DNA from: Cognatundibacterium rivi
Lineage (GTDB): Bacteria; Pseudomonadota; Gammaproteobacteria; Burkholderiales; Burkholderiaceae_D
Direction: 5' to 3'
Length of the DNA: 64,000 nt
Assembly (NCBI RefSeq): GCF_018139565.1
Contig: NZ_JAGSPK010000001.1
Span: 868,001 to 932,000, forward strand
How positions within the stretch are numbered: position 1 is the first letter of the stretch; the number at the start of each line of letters is the position of its first letter. The position numbers were made by a program, and so were the translations under genes. Under the pieces are notes generated by a model. The model saw only the letters and a list, made by a program, of their open reading frames with translations, did no database searches and was not told where the DNA came from. Positions 26,221 to 36,257 of this stretch are shown here, one piece after another.

Positions 26221-26250
26221 TTATTTCGAATTTCCATACTGGTCACATCG

Positions 26251-26283
26251 GGAGGCAACAGCATCAGCTGTGCCTCCTTTTTT
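26251..26283 (+). terminator. Intrinsic terminator of the proQ-like gene
   Basis: GGAGGCA (26251-26257) pairs with TGCCTCC (26271-26277); an inner CAGC-atca-GCTG hairpin extends it with a single bulged A. Six T residues follow. It lies 31 nt after the stop codon. Confidence 0.88.
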
Positions 26284-26413
26284 ATGTCTGCGTAATCGCA
26301 GTGTTGTTGTCACTTCAAAACTTTGATGCCGCTTATACTGCACATGTGTTTGCAAGCTGGGGCAAGTATGATGGTTAAAAACAGCTGACATAGCACTTGC
26401 ATCCGCCTGCCAC

Positions 26414-27292
26414 TTATCCCTTCCACGGCGGTGCAGTGATCAGATCCTGATCGTCACTGATCTGTTCAAACAAACCTTGGTCCCATCGCTGTGCCGCTGC
26501 CGCAATCCGGCTGCGATCGGTTGAGACAAAATTCCACCACATCCGTACTGGTTTTTCTAGTGGTGCTCCGCCGATGACAACCAGGCGTGCGCCGGACTGC
26601 CCCGCACGCAGCTTGACCGGCGCTTGTTGCAGCACGACCAGTTGTTGCCCGGTGATCTCCTGATCATCAATCATTACGGTGTGTTCAGGGCTATATAGCG
26701 CCATTTCGGGTGCCAAAGCCGGGAGTGTGAATTCATGTCCGGGCGACAGATAAACATCGAGATATAGCGTGGCAGACAGCGTTTTTACCGGGCTTGTTCT
26801 GTCGAAAGCGCTGCCGGCCAAAACTCTGATCTGCACGCCACCTTCCAGTTCAAGCAGTGGTAAATCAGCGGCGGCCACGTGCTGAAATGATGGTGCAACA
26901 GTTTCCTGATCTGGTGGTAGCGCAACCCATAGTTGCAAACCATGCTGACGGCGCTCTTTTCCGCGTTCAGCGTCCACAGTGCGCTCACTATGGACAATTC
27001 CCCGGCCTGCTGTCATCCAGTTGATAGCACCGGGCGTAATCGTCTGTACCGTACCCAGACTATCCCGATGTAGCAGACTGCCTTCAAATAAGTAAGTGAC
27101 GGTCGCTATCCCGATGTGGGGATGAACTCCGAGATCACTATTGGTCTCTGCTGCGAGTGTGGTGGGGCCGAAGTGATCGAAGAAAATAAACGGACCGACG
27201 GAGCGTCTGGCGGCCGCTGGCAACAGACGGCGAACAGGAAATTCATCGACAAGATGCGTGACCCTGCCGGGAATACGAAGTAAATCGTTCAT
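26414..27292 (-). CDS. Pirin family protein
   Basis: About 292 residues, a bicupin. The N-terminal metal site is suggested by FDHFGP and HPHIGIATVTYLFEG, followed by the pirin signature WMTAGRGIVHSER; the C-terminal domain includes PLEKPVRMWWNFVS. Bacterial pirins include quercetinase-like dioxygenases and redox-responsive binding proteins. The ATG at 27292 has GGAG upstream; the longer frame overlaps the next gene upstream. It lies 43 nt after the TMEM175-like gene in the same direction and may be co-transcribed. Confidence 0.88.
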   Translation of the reverse strand: MNDLLRIPGRVTHLVDEFPVRRLLPAAARRSVGPFIFFDHFGPTTLAAETNSDLGVHPHIGIATVTYLFEGSLLHRDSLGTVQTITPGAINWMTAGRGIVHSERTVDAERGKERRQHGLQLWVALPPDQETVAPSFQHVAAADLPLLELEGGVQIRVLAGSAFDRTSPVKTLSATLYLDVYLSPGHEFTLPALAPEMALYSPEHTVMIDDQEITGQQLVVLQQAPVKLRAGQSGARLVVIGGAPLEKPVRMWWNFVSTDRSRIAAAAQRWDQGLFEQISDDQDLITAPPWKG

Positions 27293-27335
27293 GGTGGGGT
27301 TTCTCCAGACTATGCTCGGATTCAGATTTTCCAAC

Positions 27336-27911
27336 TCAGTGACTGCTGGCACGTTCTATACGACGATCAGGAATGAGCCACATCAATGCCACCAATACGT
27401 AGATTCCTTGCGCAATCCAGTGTACCCAGAATGATGCTGCAATACCGGCCGCATACAGAATCATGGACGCTTTTCCTTTGCGGTCGCGACCTAGTACCTT
27501 TTTTAAAGGCGATGCCGAACCTTCGTTGGCAATAATCACTTGTTCAAGAATGAAATAGGCAACTGCGGCCATAAATAACACCACGCCATATATTGCGGTG
27601 GGGTCACTGGCAAAATGATTTTCGCCCATCCAAGCGGTAGCGAAGGGAAATAATGACAACCAAAATAATAAGTGCAAATTTGCCCAAAGTACGCCGCCAG
27701 TCACCTTCTGTGTCACATGCATTAAATGATGATGATTGTTCCAGTAAATCGCGACGTAAATAAAACTCAGTACGTAATTCAGGAATATAGGAATAACGGG
27801 AAACAGTGCAGTAAAGCTCTCACCATGCGGTGCTTTCATTTCCAACACCATGATGGTGATAATGACGGCGAGAACGCCGTCACTGAATGCTTCCAGGCGA
27901 TTTTTTCCCAC
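27336..27911 (-). CDS. TMEM175-family (DUF1211) potassium channel-like protein
   Basis: A 191-residue membrane protein with six helices. The family hallmark RLEAFSDGVLAVIITIMVLE contains the FSD motif of TMEM175 channels in the first helix. Bacterial members form tetrameric leak channels for potassium. The ATG at 27911 begins MGKNRLEAFSDG. It precedes the pirin gene by 43 nt on the same strand; no functional connection is evident. Selectivity cannot be judged from sequence alone. Confidence 0.88.
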   Translation of the reverse strand: MGKNRLEAFSDGVLAVIITIMVLEMKAPHGESFTALFPVIPIFLNYVLSFIYVAIYWNNHHHLMHVTQKVTGGVLWANLHLLFWLSLFPFATAWMGENHFASDPTAIYGVVLFMAAVAYFILEQVIIANEGSASPLKKVLGRDRKGKASMILYAAGIAASFWVHWIAQGIYVLVALMWLIPDRRIERASSH

Positions 27912-28081
27912 AGGTTCTCCAGATAAAATTAAGTATTCATTTTGAATGAAACGTCAGTTTGGATGAACCGTTTCACGTCTGATCAGGCTGATGCTGACTT
28001 ATCTTACTGCAAACGCGACATTGTGTTTTAGCTGCAGCGATTCACTGTCGTGGAAATGCTGTATCGATGCGCTGAAAGCAG

Positions 28082-28648
28082 CTATATCGCTGTGCGCAAA
28101 TTGTTGTTGATGACCTTTAACTGCGGCCATGTTTCCAGCCATCTTTTTTCGGTGATTCTGGCGTGGAAATCTGCCGCCTTTGGACGCTTATTGTTGAGTG
28201 TGATTGTCAGTTGAGTCAGCTCGTTCAGCCCGAATGGCGCAAGTATACGCAATTCACCTGTAGCGCTTAACTGCACACCAACCGCGGTTTCAATTTCTAC
28301 CCAGTACGACATCGCATCGAGAGTATTCAGGTAGGGATGATCGTTATTCCGTAAGTGCATTCTGGCTTGATTTTTAACTGACCAGTTCAGTGCTGATCGT
28401 GAGCGTAATGACGCCTCAAAAAACGCATCCCGTTCAGGATATATATCCGATGGATCAAAGTAAATCAGGTCAATATCTGATAAAGGCGTTGGTTGCGGGT
28501 AATGATGCAGCTTATCCCAGACTAAGTTGCGCACAAAACCCGCCGCCAAACACCAGTCTTTCAGCTCTAACTCAGCAGCAATTTCTAATGCCTGCCAACG
28601 CATAGGATCGGCCTTGATCCAGTCGCGTATTTTTGTATTGATATTCAT
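28082..28648 (-). CDS. Nucleotidyltransferase family protein (DUF925-like)
   Basis: About 188 residues. The segment DWCLAAGFVRNLVWD followed by LSDIDLIYFDP is the nucleotidyltransferase-type GG/GS and DxD pattern of the DUF925 (YitI-like) family. Function is unknown; related proteins transfer nucleotides to small molecules or RNA. The ATG at 28648 is used; an upstream TTG-initiated frame to 28762 has no supporting features. Single gene, divergent from the Cache protein. Confidence 0.75.
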   Translation of the reverse strand: MNINTKIRDWIKADPMRWQALEIAAELELKDWCLAAGFVRNLVWDKLHHYPQPTPLSDIDLIYFDPSDIYPERDAFFEASLRSRSALNWSVKNQARMHLRNNDHPYLNTLDAMSYWVEIETAVGVQLSATGELRILAPFGLNELTQLTITLNNKRPKAADFHARITEKRWLETWPQLKVINNNLRTAI

Positions 28649-28958
28649 ATTGCCGATGCTATCGATTGTAGGTAATGCCAATGGCAGAACGTAAATGGGA
28701 AGGTGCCGGAGTTTTATTTGTTTTGCACTTTGTTGCGCGAAATCCAAAGAAAAAGAGAGCAAATGAATTTTAATAGCGCTATCAGTATTTCACTCACATT
28801 GCCAGAAAGAAATCTGTTATTGTTTTTTGCGTGACAGAACACTTTGTTAAGCAAGCAGGTATATGCTGAGATATTTTCTGGCATTCAGCATTATTCGCCT
28901 TGCTGCGCAGCAGAGATGTCCGAGCACATCAACTTAAAATACATATAACGGAGTCAAT
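28649..28958. other. Divergent promoter region, no gene seen
   Basis: 310 bp between two divergent genes. It is AT-rich and presumably holds both promoters; GGAGTCAAT provides the ribosome site for the gene at 28959. I cannot identify an RNA gene, repeat or operator here. Confidence 0.4.
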
Positions 28959-29429
28959 ATGAGACAATTTTTTAAAAGTATTCTTTTCGCCTGTTCCTTG
29001 TCATTGCTGGCTCACGGAGCCGCTGTCGCCGCTGATCGTGCAACCGCTCAGGAAGCAACTGAGATGATCAAAAAGGTCGTCGCTTTTTATAAAGCCAATG
29101 GCCCTGAAAAAACCTATGCTGCAGTGAATGATCCTAAGGGGCAGTTCATTTACAAAGATCTGTACGTTTTTGCAGGCTCGGTGAAACCGGGTGGTGTAAC
29201 TTTGGCGCATGGCGGCAATCCTAAATTATTGGGTAAGCCGTTGGGAGAGTTACGTGATGGTGACGGTGTTTTCTTTGTAAAAAAAATTAATGATGTCGCC
29301 GCCAGTAAAGAAGGTAAGGGCTGGGTTGATTACAGATGGCCAAATCCGGTAACTAAAGCATTGGAACAAAAAAGTACTTATGTTGAGCGAGTCGATGACG
29401 TGTACTTTGCCTGCGGCATTTATAAATAA
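28959..29429 (+). CDS. Secreted single-Cache-domain protein
   Basis: A 156-residue protein with a cleavable signal peptide (AHGAAVAA, cleavage near residue 25) and one sCache_2 domain: KKVVAFYKANGPEKTYAAVND, YKDLYVFAG, GGNPKLLGKPL, and KGWVDYRWPNP are the family segments. Free-standing Cache proteins are periplasmic small-ligand binders often working with chemoreceptors or kinases. A chemoreceptor gene lies 530 bp downstream on the same strand, so it could be a periplasmic partner; that is speculation. GGAG lies 5 nt before the start. Confidence 0.85.
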   Translation: MRQFFKSILFACSLSLLAHGAAVAADRATAQEATEMIKKVVAFYKANGPEKTYAAVNDPKGQFIYKDLYVFAGSVKPGGVTLAHGGNPKLLGKPLGELRDGDGVFFVKKINDVAASKEGKGWVDYRWPNPVTKALEQKSTYVERVDDVYFACGIYK

Positions 29430-29960
29430 TTCTGCCACTTCTTCGTCTGGTTTTTCTCATTCGTCATACTGTAGTTGTTCCTTACTTCTTATCAGACTGG
29501 CCGTCAATTTTGCGGTGCATCAATGCGGTCAGTCTGATGCCTCAAGTTCTTTTCAATACCCCAAATTCTTCAGTGAATTTTGAGAATAGAAACGCTTCCC
29601 GATAGCCCACGCTGTTTCTCTTGACGGGCACTGGCAGTGCCGCATTTCGCTCTCAGTCTGAAACTGAATTTCCTCACGCCGCGTCATCGTTAATTTGAGT
29701 TTTCCTGATGCAGAGAGTTTTCACTTTTGCTTATCCGTTACGCTGGTCGTATAAAATTAAAGTGACATTGTTTCGTATCGCTTGTCGTAAAAATACACAG
29801 GAAGAACAGACGTTTGTTTGATGTTTGCACGTATTAGTTTTTTATAGCGATATCAAGGCGTAATATGAGCAATGACAGTGAACCTGTTGGCGTTGTAGTC
29901 CGCTCAGTCGTCAGTTTTTGTAATCAGTTTCGCTCTGCTCAGTTAACTTGTGAGGACAAG
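29430..29960. other. Intergenic region with a long inverted repeat
   Basis: 531 bp without a convincing gene. ATCAGACTG at 29491-29499 and CAGTCTGAT at 29530-29538 form a 9-bp perfect inverted repeat with a 30-nt loop; it may end the Cache-gene transcript. A frame open from 29865 merges with the chemoreceptor but lacks similarity to it. GAGGAC at 29951 is the chemoreceptor ribosome site. Confidence 0.5.
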
Positions 29961-31583
29961 ATGAAAATTAAAGATCTGCCTATCGGTACGCGACTTGGTT
30001 TCGGTTTTGGGATAGTACTTTTATTGGCAACAATATCTTCATGCATCGGTCTTTGGCGGCTGAATGAGGTGGCGAGTAGCACGAGGGCGATGATGCAAGA
30101 GCCTTTAAAAAAAGAGCGCTTAACTGAGGAGTGGTACAGGGTTACTGTTGCGGGCTTAAAGCGTACTTTGGCTGTTGTTAAAAGTTCCGATGAATCATTA
30201 GGCGATTTTTTTGCTGCTGACGTTAAGACATCAACTACGCGCAATAATGAAATCCAGAAATACCTGGAAAGTAACGTCGATACGCCAGACGAAAAACAAC
30301 TTCTGGAAAACATCGTTGTTGTACGCAAGGCCTATGTCAGCACCAGAGACCAGATTTTAAAAGCCAAAAAAGAAGGCCAGACTGAGGAGATGAATAAGCT
30401 GTTTGAGAAATTCATACCAATGTCCGACGCCTTTCAAAAAGCCTTACTCGATTATCTTAATTTTCAGAAGGAAGAGGTCGATCATCTCAGTAAGGAAGTC
30501 GATGCAATTGCAGCCAGCAGCCGTATCCTTGTGACGACTCTGATCGTCCTGTTTCTGCTGATAGGTAGTTTTTGTGCATGGTATCTGACCATCGGTATCA
30601 CCCGGCCATTAAATTCAGCAGTAGTGCTTGCACGCCGCGTGGCAGATGGGGATCTGACGAGTGATATTCGTATCGATTCCAGCGACGAGACAGGTCAGTT
30701 GGTGATGGCATTAAAAGATATGAACGAGGGTTTGCGGAAAATTGTGGCCGAGGTTCGTGATAGCACGGACACCATCGTCACTGCTTCTACCGAAATTGCC
30801 AGTGGGAATATGGATCTTTCTTCCAGAACAGAATCACAGGCCGGATCGCTTGAGGAAACGGCATCTTCTATGGAGGAGCTGACCAGCACGATGCAGCAGA
30901 ATTCGCAGAATGCACATGACGCAAATCAACTCGTCCATGCAGCGGCAGATGCAGCGATTCAAGGCGGTACGGTTGTTTCGCAAGTCGTTGGCACGATGGG
31001 TGACATCAGCACGTCATCGAAAAAAATTGTCGATATTATTGCGGTCATTGATGGCATTGCGTTTCAGACGAATATTCTCGCGCTCAATGCCGCTGTGGAG
31101 GCTGCACGTGCAGGTGAGCAAGGGCGCGGATTTGCCGTAGTGGCGTCAGAGGTCCGCAATCTGGCGCAGCGTTCCGCCAGCGCAGCGAAGGAAATCAAAC
31201 AGCTGATTGATGACTCTGTTGATAAAGTGAACCAGGGAACGAAGCTGGTTGATCAGGCCGGAGCAACGATGACAGAAATTGTCGATCGCGTTAAGCATGT
31301 GACCGGCATCATGAGTGAAATCAACAACGCCAGCAAAGAACAATCGGCAGGTATTCAGCAAGTGAATCAAGCCATTATTCAAATGGACAACACGACGCAG
31401 CAAAATGCCGCATTGGTGGAGCAGGCCGCAGCTGCAGCACAAAGCTTACAAGAGCAGGCCGCGAATTTATCGGGTGTTGTCAGCGTTTTTCGCCTTGAAC
31501 AGCATACTGCGCACCCCGTTCGCAAGGAGGCTGGAAAACCCGCTAGTGTTGCGCAGAAACAGGTGATGCATCTGAAAGCCTGA
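29961..31583 (+). CDS. Methyl-accepting chemotaxis protein
   Basis: About 540 residues. TM1 at about 12-34, a periplasmic four-helix-bundle-type ligand domain to about 185, TM2 about 190-213, HAMP to about 270, then the methyl-accepting signalling domain whose hairpin tip reads [20 protein letters not shown]. The C-terminus lacks an obvious CheR-docking pentapeptide. The ATG at 29961 follows GAGGACAAG at good spacing and gives the [13 protein letters not shown] start that is standard for this receptor group; the ATG at 29865 is rejected. Ligand unknown. Confidence 0.93.
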   Translation: MKIKDLPIGTRLGFGFGIVLLLATISSCIGLWRLNEVASSTRAMMQEPLKKERLTEEWYRVTVAGLKRTLAVVKSSDESLGDFFAADVKTSTTRNNEIQKYLESNVDTPDEKQLLENIVVVRKAYVSTRDQILKAKKEGQTEEMNKLFEKFIPMSDAFQKALLDYLNFQKEEVDHLSKEVDAIAASSRILVTTLIVLFLLIGSFCAWYLTIGITRPLNSAVVLARRVADGDLTSDIRIDSSDETGQLVMALKDMNEGLRKIVAEVRDSTDTIVTASTEIASGNMDLSSRTESQAGSLEETASSMEELTSTMQQNSQNAHDANQLVHAAADAAIQGGTVVSQVVGTMGDISTSSKKIVDIIAVIDGIAFQTNILALNAAVEAARAGEQGRGFAVVASEVRNLAQRSASAAKEIKQLIDDSVDKVNQGTKLVDQAGATMTEIVDRVKHVTGIMSEINNASKEQSAGIQQVNQAIIQMDNTTQQNAALVEQAAAAAQSLQEQAANLSGVVSVFRLEQHTAHPVRKEAGKPASVAQKQVMHLKA

Positions 31584-31630
31584 GTGAGTAATGGGTGCTA
31601 TCAATAGCTGCTGCAATATCAGGAAGTAAC

Positions 31631-32401
31631 ATGGCACTCATCAAGCTTTTATTTGCCATAACCCTTTTTTGGGCTCACTCAGAAAGTAGTGCGGGCTTCG
31701 TTTTCCGCACGGCTGCACAAGAGGGTTCTGAGCCTAAATTTCTGCATATTAATACAGCTGCTGGTCCCGCAATCGGCGGGGTTTGTGTGGACATAATGAG
31801 GGCGATAGAAAAGGTTTCTCCGGATATACAATTTGTCGGTGATCAGGTGTGGATGCCTCCGGCACGTATTGACGCCAGCGTGAAGTCAGGCAACATTGAT
31901 GTGGTTTGCGGGCTCTTGGGCGTAACAAGCAATATTAATAAATACCATCTTCTGAGTACGCCATTATTTGAGGTGACTTATTTGTTGGCGGTACGTGCAG
32001 ACGATAATCTTGACGTGCAAACCTGGGATGACATTCGTCAATTAGGCGACCATGGCGTGATTTTGGCGCTACGTGGATTTGGTATCGTGGAAATTTTGCA
32101 GCAGATGGGACACCTTAAAATCGACGCGAGCGCAACGTCATCTCGTTCAAATTTAAAAAAACTCATTGCGCGGCGAGGCAGATTTTATTGTCACCGGTCA
32201 CCTGGAATTAAACAGGCAATAAAGGATTCTGGTCTCGGAGAACAAGTCAAATTATTAAACAGACCTCAATTAAATGGAAAGTTTTATATGGCATTGTCGA
32301 AGTCAATCCCCGATATTCAGGCAAATAAAATAAATGCTGCATTAATGCTTCTTGAGCAAAGTGGAGAATTAAATCGCATTTTCAATCGATATAAAGAATG
32401 A
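31631..32401 (+). CDS. Periplasmic solute-binding protein (SBP_bac_3-like), with an internal out-of-frame patch
   Basis: About 256 residues with a signal peptide (LLFAITLFWAHSESSAG) and a two-lobed amino-acid-binding-type fold (GVCVDIMRAIEKVSPD, SGNIDVVCGLLGVT). No ABC permease or ATPase is adjacent, so it may be an orphan binder. AGGAAGTAAC precedes the ATG at 31631. Odd: between 32172 and 32210 the frame used reads a Cys/Arg-rich stretch (RRGRFYCHRSPG), while the other frame of the same DNA encodes GEADFIVTGHLEL, which fits the family. Family-like sequence resumes at QAIKDSG. Two compensating indels, or sequencing errors, are likely. Confidence 0.75.
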   Translation: MALIKLLFAITLFWAHSESSAGFVFRTAAQEGSEPKFLHINTAAGPAIGGVCVDIMRAIEKVSPDIQFVGDQVWMPPARIDASVKSGNIDVVCGLLGVTSNINKYHLLSTPLFEVTYLLAVRADDNLDVQTWDDIRQLGDHGVILALRGFGIVEILQQMGHLKIDASATSSRSNLKKLIARRGRFYCHRSPGIKQAIKDSGLGEQVKLLNRPQLNGKFYMALSKSIPDIQANKINAALMLLEQSGELNRIFNRYKE

Positions 32402-32601
32402 GTTTTTCTATTGGCTGCAACTAGTCACTATCCGTATCTTGCATATACAACGTGATTGCTGTTTGACTTACTCAACAAGTTTGTCCGCAATGACCTTAGA
32501 GTTTGCTGTTGAAAAACTACCTGCATCGACAGCGGAGCGCGCGTCTTCGGTACCTCGTCAATGATATGCAAACAAAATAAAAATCCCGCTTGCATAAATC
32601 A

Positions 32602-32617
32602 CTGTTTTTTTATACAG
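32602..32617 (+). promoter_or_regulatory. LexA (SOS) box of recA
   Basis: CTGTTTTTTTATACAG matches the CTG-N10-CAG LexA box and lies 70 bp before the recA ATG, overlapping the presumed -10 region. TTGCAT at 32590 is a possible -35. This placement allows repression by LexA and induction by DNA damage. Confidence 0.85.
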
Positions 32618-32687
32618 TACTGTCAAACGCAGTTAATATTAATTGCGGTTTGACTTTCCACCCGCTGCTTATTGAATGAAAGAATGT

Positions 32688-33731
32688 ATGGACGATAAGA
32701 AACCTGAAAACAGCTCAGAGAAGAGCAAGGCGCTCGCCGCAGCATTGGCGCAGATCGAGAAGCAATTTGGTAAGGGTTCGGTCATGCGTATGGCCGATGG
32801 CGCTGTGGTGGAAGAGGTACAGGTTGTTTCTACTGGTTCTCTCGGTCTGGATATTGCCTTAGGTGTCGGCGGCTTGCCACGTGGGCGTGTGGTTGAAATT
32901 TATGGCCCGGAATCTTCAGGTAAAACCACGTTGACCCTGCAAGCGATCGCTGAGATGCAAAAGATTGGCGGTACTTGTGCGTTTATCGATGCCGAGCATG
33001 CGTTAGATGTCGGTTACGCTCAAAAACTGGGCGTGAATTTAAATGATCTGCTGATTTCTCAGCCTGATACAGGTGAGCAAGCGCTGGAAATCACTGACGC
33101 ATTGGTTCGTTCCGGCAGTGTCGATCTGGTCGTAATTGACTCGGTCGCAGCATTAACCCCACGTGCTGAAATCGAAGGTGACATGGGCGATTCTTTACCA
33201 GGTTTGCAGGCTCGTTTAATGTCTCAGGCTTTGCGTAAGCTGACAGGTAGTATTAAACGGACGAATACGCTGGTGATTTTCATTAATCAGATCCGTATGA
33301 AAATTGGCGTCATGTTTGGTAGTCCTGAAACGACAACTGGTGGTAATGCATTGAAATTTTATGCGTCTGTAAGGCTGGATATTCGCCGTACCGGTTCCAT
33401 CAAGGCTGGTGACGAAGTAATCGGTAATGAAACAAAAGTCAAAGTTGTCAAAAATAAGGTTGCTCCCCCATTTAAAGAAGCCCATTTTGATATTTTGTAT
33501 GGAGAAGGAACGTCTCGCGAAGGAGAGATTCTTGATTTGGGTGCGGATGCCAAAATCATTGAAAAAGCCGGTGCATGGTATAGCTACAATGGCGAGCGCA
33601 TTGGTCAGGGCAAAGATAACGCCCGTAACTTCCTGAAAGAGCGTCCGCAACTTGCGCATGAGATCGAAAATAAGGTGCGTGAACATCTTGGTGTGCCTTT
33701 GTTGCCTGCGATCAGCTCTGATGCAGTGTAA
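32688..33731 (+). CDS. recA: Recombinase A
   Basis: Forms filaments on single-stranded DNA, catalyses strand exchange and triggers LexA self-cleavage. About 347 residues. Walker A is GPESSGKT (73-80), Walker B region is [24 protein letters not shown], and the L2 loop is [18 protein letters not shown]. The ATG at 32688 gives the family start MDDKKPENS; an in-frame ATG 12 nt upstream is less likely. A LexA box lies upstream, and a terminator followed immediately by recX lies downstream. Confidence 0.98.
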   Translation: MDDKKPENSSEKSKALAAALAQIEKQFGKGSVMRMADGAVVEEVQVVSTGSLGLDIALGVGGLPRGRVVEIYGPESSGKTTLTLQAIAEMQKIGGTCAFIDAEHALDVGYAQKLGVNLNDLLISQPDTGEQALEITDALVRSGSVDLVVIDSVAALTPRAEIEGDMGDSLPGLQARLMSQALRKLTGSIKRTNTLVIFINQIRMKIGVMFGSPETTTGGNALKFYASVRLDIRRTGSIKAGDEVIGNETKVKVVKNKVAPPFKEAHFDILYGEGTSREGEILDLGADAKIIEKAGAWYSYNGERIGQGKDNARNFLKERPQLAHEIENKVREHLGVPLLPAISSDAV

Positions 33732-33768
33732 CGATACTTACCGATAATCGATTCAGGATAGAACAACA

Positions 33769-33807
33769 GCCGATAAGCCCTCTGTTAATGGGTTTATCGG
33801 CTTTTTT
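33769..33807 (+). terminator. Intrinsic terminator between recA and recX
   Basis: GCCGATAAGCCC (33769-33780) pairs with GGGTTTATCGGC (33790-33801) with a single G-U pair, followed by six T residues. The recX ATG lies 8 nt beyond the T-tract, so recX probably depends on read-through. Confidence 0.85.
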
Positions 33808-33814
33808 AATCGTG

Positions 33815-34267
33815 ATGAAACAAAAAATAAGTCTTAAAGGCAGGGCACTCAGGTATTTATCTATGCGTGAGCACAGTCGTGCTGAATTATTCAGAAAACT
33901 ATCTTCACACGCAGAAGAAGGGGATGATGTCGATGTCATTCTTGACTGGCTTGAAGTAAATAATTTTCTATCTATAGAAAGATTTTCAGATTCGTTGGTC
34001 AACAGACGTTCGGGGCGCTTTGGAAATCATCGTATTCTGGCGGAGTTGCAAAGTCACAACGTAGATGCCTCAGAAATGGGCCGGATTAAATCCGAATTAG
34101 CAGAGTCAGAGACATCCAGAGCCGTTGAAGTATTGTTCCGCAAATTTCCTCACCCGCCCTTGAATCAAAATGAACGCCTCAAGCAAAGTAGGTTTTTACA
34201 ACAAAGAGGTTTTTCCGGTAAGTCAATACAACTTGCCCTGAAGACTGAACGCACAGCCAATGATTAG
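33815..34267 (+). CDS. recX: Regulatory protein RecX
   Basis: Modulates RecA filament activity. About 150 residues from the ATG at 33815, with the helical RecX repeats (GRALRYLSMREHSRAELFRK; WLEVNNFLSIERFSDSLV; FLQQRGFSGKSIQLAL). It directly follows recA, but an intrinsic terminator sits 8 nt before the start, and no ribosome binding site is visible, so expression must be low or coupled to read-through. A frame start at 33788 would fall within the terminator hairpin and is rejected. Confidence 0.88.
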   Translation: MKQKISLKGRALRYLSMREHSRAELFRKLSSHAEEGDDVDVILDWLEVNNFLSIERFSDSLVNRRSGRFGNHRILAELQSHNVDASEMGRIKSELAESETSRAVEVLFRKFPHPPLNQNERLKQSRFLQQRGFSGKSIQLALKTERTAND

Positions 34268-34334
34268 CAAAAGTGAATCTCGGTTTCGGCATGCAAAAAA
34301 AAATGAGGCGAGATACGAGTTGCTTAATTAGCTG

Positions 34335-34343
34335 TGCTAGAAT
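34335..34343 (+). promoter_or_regulatory. Extended -10 promoter before the DUF2889 gene
   Basis: TGC-TAGAAT is a good extended -10. It leaves a leader of about 90 nt before the ATG at 34443, which contains GCCGC-agga-GCGGC (34362-34375) and a second hairpin around ACCG/CGGT. Confidence 0.45.
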
Positions 34344-34442
34344 CCGCAGGTTTTTTGCAGCGCCGCAGGAGCGGCTGTTACCGTAGAAGCTGCGGTAGCG
34401 ACACGCAATTGTGGCTAATTTAAAGTAAGCCGCTTAAAAGGC

Positions 34443-35027
34443 ATGATGCCCTTATCTACTCCCAATATACAACGCACGTTGAAGCATACGCGTGCGATCA
34501 GCATATCCGCGTTCGCCCGGGACGATGGATTATGGGATCTTGACGCACGTATCACTGATCATAAGACCCGTGATATTACTCTAGCGTCCGGCGTCAGGCC
34601 GGAGGGTATGGCTTTGCACGATCTTCAGTTGCGAGTCACTATCGACTTGCCGCTAACTATTGTCGATGTGCAAGCGCTTTCAGCAGCAGTTCCTTATCCT
34701 GGTTATTGTGAAGCGATAGAGGCGGACTATAAAAAGCTTATTGGACTGAACCTGATGCAGCAATTTCGTCAGGGCGTCAAAGAGCGCATGTCAGGTGTTA
34801 ATGGTTGCTCTCATTTAACTGAACTTGCTTTAGTGCTTCCAACTGCTGCAATACAGGCTTTTGCCGGCGATGTTATTGACACTCGCGATGGCGCCAGTAG
34901 CTCAACCGAATCTCAACAACCATTTCAGCTTGACCGTTGCCACGCTTTGCGTTTGGATGGTCCGGCTGTCGTTCAGTATTACCCGCGTTGGGCGAAATCT
35001 GTACCCAACGCAAAATCACCCAGCTAG
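34443..35027 (+). CDS. DUF2889 family protein
   Basis: A 194-residue soluble protein of unknown function. The sequence DGLWDLDARITDHKTRD, then RPEGMALHDLQLRVTIDL, and the segment GCSHLTELALVLPTAAIQA match the DUF2889 family. It has no signal peptide or membrane segment. Alternative ATG at 34446 is equally possible. It stands between recX and sucC on the same strand with its own promoter and structured leader. Confidence 0.8.
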   Translation: MMPLSTPNIQRTLKHTRAISISAFARDDGLWDLDARITDHKTRDITLASGVRPEGMALHDLQLRVTIDLPLTIVDVQALSAAVPYPGYCEAIEADYKKLIGLNLMQQFRQGVKERMSGVNGCSHLTELALVLPTAAIQAFAGDVIDTRDGASSSTESQQPFQLDRCHALRLDGPAVVQYYPRWAKSVPNAKSPS

Positions 35028-35072
35028 TTTGTTTTTTAATTATTTATACCTCAGTGTCTGAAGGGAAGTCGT

Positions 35073-36239
<1,167 letters not shown>

Positions 36240-36257
36240 TTATCGCAAGGAATCACT

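Noticed and set aside
29745..29800. Sigma-28 (flagellar) promoter before the chemoreceptor
   Set aside because: TAAAGTGA is present but no GCCGATAA-like -10 follows at the right distance.
29865..29960. N-terminal extension of the chemoreceptor
   Set aside because: The 32 added residues have no counterpart in this receptor group, and a better ribosome site precedes the ATG at 29961.
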